Positions 62,291-64,000 of a stretch of DNA of 64,000 nt are shown here, piece after piece. This DNA comes from Hippophae tibetana. Its lineage: Eukaryota; Streptophyta; Magnoliopsida; Rosales; Elaeagnaceae. The stretch covers positions 49,629,952 through 49,693,951 of the forward strand of contig CM072811.1 in assembly GCA_037013495.1 (NCBI GenBank). Direction: 5' to 3'. The notes under the pieces were generated by a model. It saw only the letters and a program-made list of their open reading frames with translations. It was not told the origin of the DNA and made no database searches. The first letter of the stretch is position 1, and every line of letters starts with the position of its first letter. The translations under genes and the position numbers were made by a program.

Positions 62291-63087
62291 CTTCTGCAAA
62301 GTTCTTTAGTTATATAGCAAGCAGTTGAAACCCTAAAGACATTAGCGATCTTCGAGTTTCTCTCTCTGGCTGGCAATGTGTCAGGTTTAGCTTCTTCCTT
62401 TTTTGGATAGAAGTGTTAGGTTTAATTGTTTAAGAACTTTTTGTTTAATTTTCTGTTTGATTTCTCTGAATTTCTTATTTCTTTCAAAATTATTTACATT
62501 GATTAATCCATTTCCACGCTATATGTAGATCTGTTCTTTGAATTCAGGGTTTTCGTTTTCTGGATCTTGTTGTTTTTGGACTTCCTAATAATTGAGCTTG
62601 CTAATGTATGTTTTTGATTTTGACGTTTAGTATATAGTACTATCTATGGTTGATATTAAAATGTGTGGCAGGTATGTTTTATTTTCCGATGTAATTGAGA
62701 GTTGGGGTTTGGGATTGATCGTCATCTCGTGAAGCATTTATATTGAATGTTGAAAACATTAAGGTCATTGTTGCATAATTGTGTAACATTCCGAGCTTGA
62801 AAAACTGACAGGTGTTTACATTTTACAGTAAGTTGGGGACAGAAAAATCTCTTGATTCCCTCTGGGAGAGGAAAATAGGATCAATAAAGTTTTGGATTTA
62901 GGGAACAGCTGTTTCTTTCATCACATTTCCTGCTTCTTCAGTTGTGTCAGGTGACACTCTTTTAGATTTACCGGATATATTACAAACAGTCAAAATTCAG
63001 CGACCAGGTTCAGGGGGTGACTTGCCCCAAGTTGGCGAGTACAGCCCTTACCCCGTAGCTCGAAGGGTGAATTCTACTCATACAATT
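62290..63087 (+). other. 5' leader region of the pyrophosphatase gene
   Basis: A CT-rich start (ctctctctgg near 62360) and donor-like gtgtcag|gtttag at about 62384 suggest a leader exon and intron. 62944-63087 is an open, GC-richer stretch in frame with the ATG at 63088 but without an ATG of its own. It is probably 5'UTR; an N-terminal extension started in an upstream exon cannot be excluded. Confidence 0.45.
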
Positions 63088-64000
63088 ATGATGGATGACG
63101 ATATCGAGAATGGTAGTTTGGGGCCTTTCCAAGATAGGCCTCGGATGTTTCCGAACATGCGTAGTAAAGCTTACACCCCTTGGGTAAGGATCTTATATTC
63201 TATTGTCTACTGTTATTTTTGCTTGATATATATCTTTAGTTGTGGCAAATTATCATTGCTTTCAGTTGTTAATGTAACGTGTGCTTTTAGGTCTAAACAG
63301 GCTATTTTGAATCTTTTGTTTTGTTTCTTTTGTTTTTCCTTTATCTATTGTTTTTTATTTTAAGATTTTTTGGTTCAGTGGATAAAAATATATTACAATA
63401 ACTTAGCATAATCATTTGATGAGGTTTATATTCCTGTTTTAGTATTAGTTCTATTATTATTAACTTTTCTTTCAAGTATCTATTTTAATATATGAGAAGT
63501 TTTTCACCAGGACCATCTGTTGCTGACTTTGTTAAAGTTATTTTTAATAAATTATTGCATGAATTGTAATTTTCTTTCAGCTTTGTCATTTTGGTAATTT
63601 TTTTTCGTCACAATTGATCTAGTCTTTACTCTGTATGCATTTGCCATTTTCTTGATAAATAGTGTTGATAGTGGTAGCAATTTTTTCCCTGCAGATATTC
63701 CGAGTCTTGATGGGAATAAACACCCGTGTTCTTTATGTACTTTTGCTCTTGGTATTTGGAGGGATTTTTTACATTGGAGCAAATACTTCTCCAGTCATTG
63801 TATTTGTCTTCTCGATATGCATTCTGAGCTTTCTTTTGTCAATATATCTTACTAAGTGGGTGCTATCAAAGGATGAGGGACCTCCTGAGATGGTTCAGGT
63901 AGATCTAGTTCAACTTTGTTCTGCAGGCAGCATTTTTAAATTATTCTCTATTAGTTATTGATGTGCTGTTTACTATATGTTACTTTTTTTTTTACTTCAG
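63088..64000 (+). CDS. AVP2: Type II H+-pyrophosphatase (AVP2-like), 5' part
   Basis: The membrane pump couples pyrophosphate hydrolysis to H+ transport; type II plant enzymes are K+-insensitive and reported at the Golgi. Two coding exons are present: 63088-63183 (MMDDDIENGSLGPFQDRPRM and FPNMRSKAYTPW, 32 residues) and 63695-63898 (68 residues), with the next acceptor, tttacttcag, ending exactly at the window's last base. Exon 2 contains IFRVLMGINTRVLYVLLLLV, then ANTSPVIVFVFSICILSFLL and TKWVLSKDEGPPEMVQ, that is, two membrane spans. The pattern DRPR.FPNMRSK..P and LTKWVL.KDEGPPEMVQ is specific to the AVP2 group. A double ATG at 63088 matches the family start. The catalytic regions lie beyond the right edge. 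Confidence 0.9.

Noticed and set aside
1-64000. CRISPR arrays, rRNA genes, tRNA genes
   Set aside because: No repeat-spacer array or rRNA-like block was seen; no convincing tRNA cloverleaf was noticed by eye, although a covariance-model search would be needed to be sure.

Overview
The window is nuclear DNA of a flowering plant, and most likely a eudicot. It is very AT-rich. Genes are split by many short exons with GT..AG introns, and the spaces between them are filled with LTR-retrotransposon remains, MITEs and microsatellites. Every gene recognised belongs to a plant family: a plant oxidosqualene cyclase, a BLUS1-like STE20 kinase, a fasciclin-like arabinogalactan protein, a HOTHEAD-like GMC oxidoreductase and a type II vacuolar-type pyrophosphatase. 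The species cannot be told from the sequence alone.

Layout. 1-4.6 kb: a 57-bp kinase-exon fragment, then a broken Ty1/copia relic that was itself entered by a 1.6-kb solo LTR. 4.6-16.1 kb (minus strand): a complete 18-exon oxidosqualene (triterpene) cyclase gene of 761 codons. Its fifth intron carries a 3.5-kb copia element with a GAAAG target duplication, and its first intron carries telomere-like repeats. 16-28.5 kb: no confident genes; an LTR-like repeat pair, a 2-kb solo LTR with a G-box array, and a CACTA-type element lying between long inverted arms. 28.5-31.3 kb: three diverged copies of a kinase promoter. One copy still carries a dead exon 1, and another carries a captured piece that looks like the 5' end of a UTP6 gene. 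31.4-40.5 kb: the 19-exon STE20-like kinase. 43.4-44.2 kb: a one-exon fasciclin-like AGP. 44.8-45.8 kb: a decayed, unidentified coding relic. 47.3-54.3 kb: a tandem duplication of about 3.5 kb holding two dead defensin-like genes, one broken by a hAT-type MITE and the other by a nonsense codon. 57.8-59.8 kb: a three-exon HOTHEAD-like GMC oxidoreductase. 62.3-64 kb: the first exons of a type II H+-pyrophosphatase gene that runs off the right edge.

The genes do not form an obvious pathway. Only the cyclase is a specialised-metabolism enzyme, and the others are cell-wall, cuticle/development, signalling and membrane-transport genes. The most unusual parts are the divergent cyclase motifs, the duplicated and chimeric kinase promoter, the second kinase fragment at the window edge, and the pair of independently killed defensin-like genes. 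Exon limits were set by hand from splice consensus, reading-frame continuity and family knowledge, without any database search.
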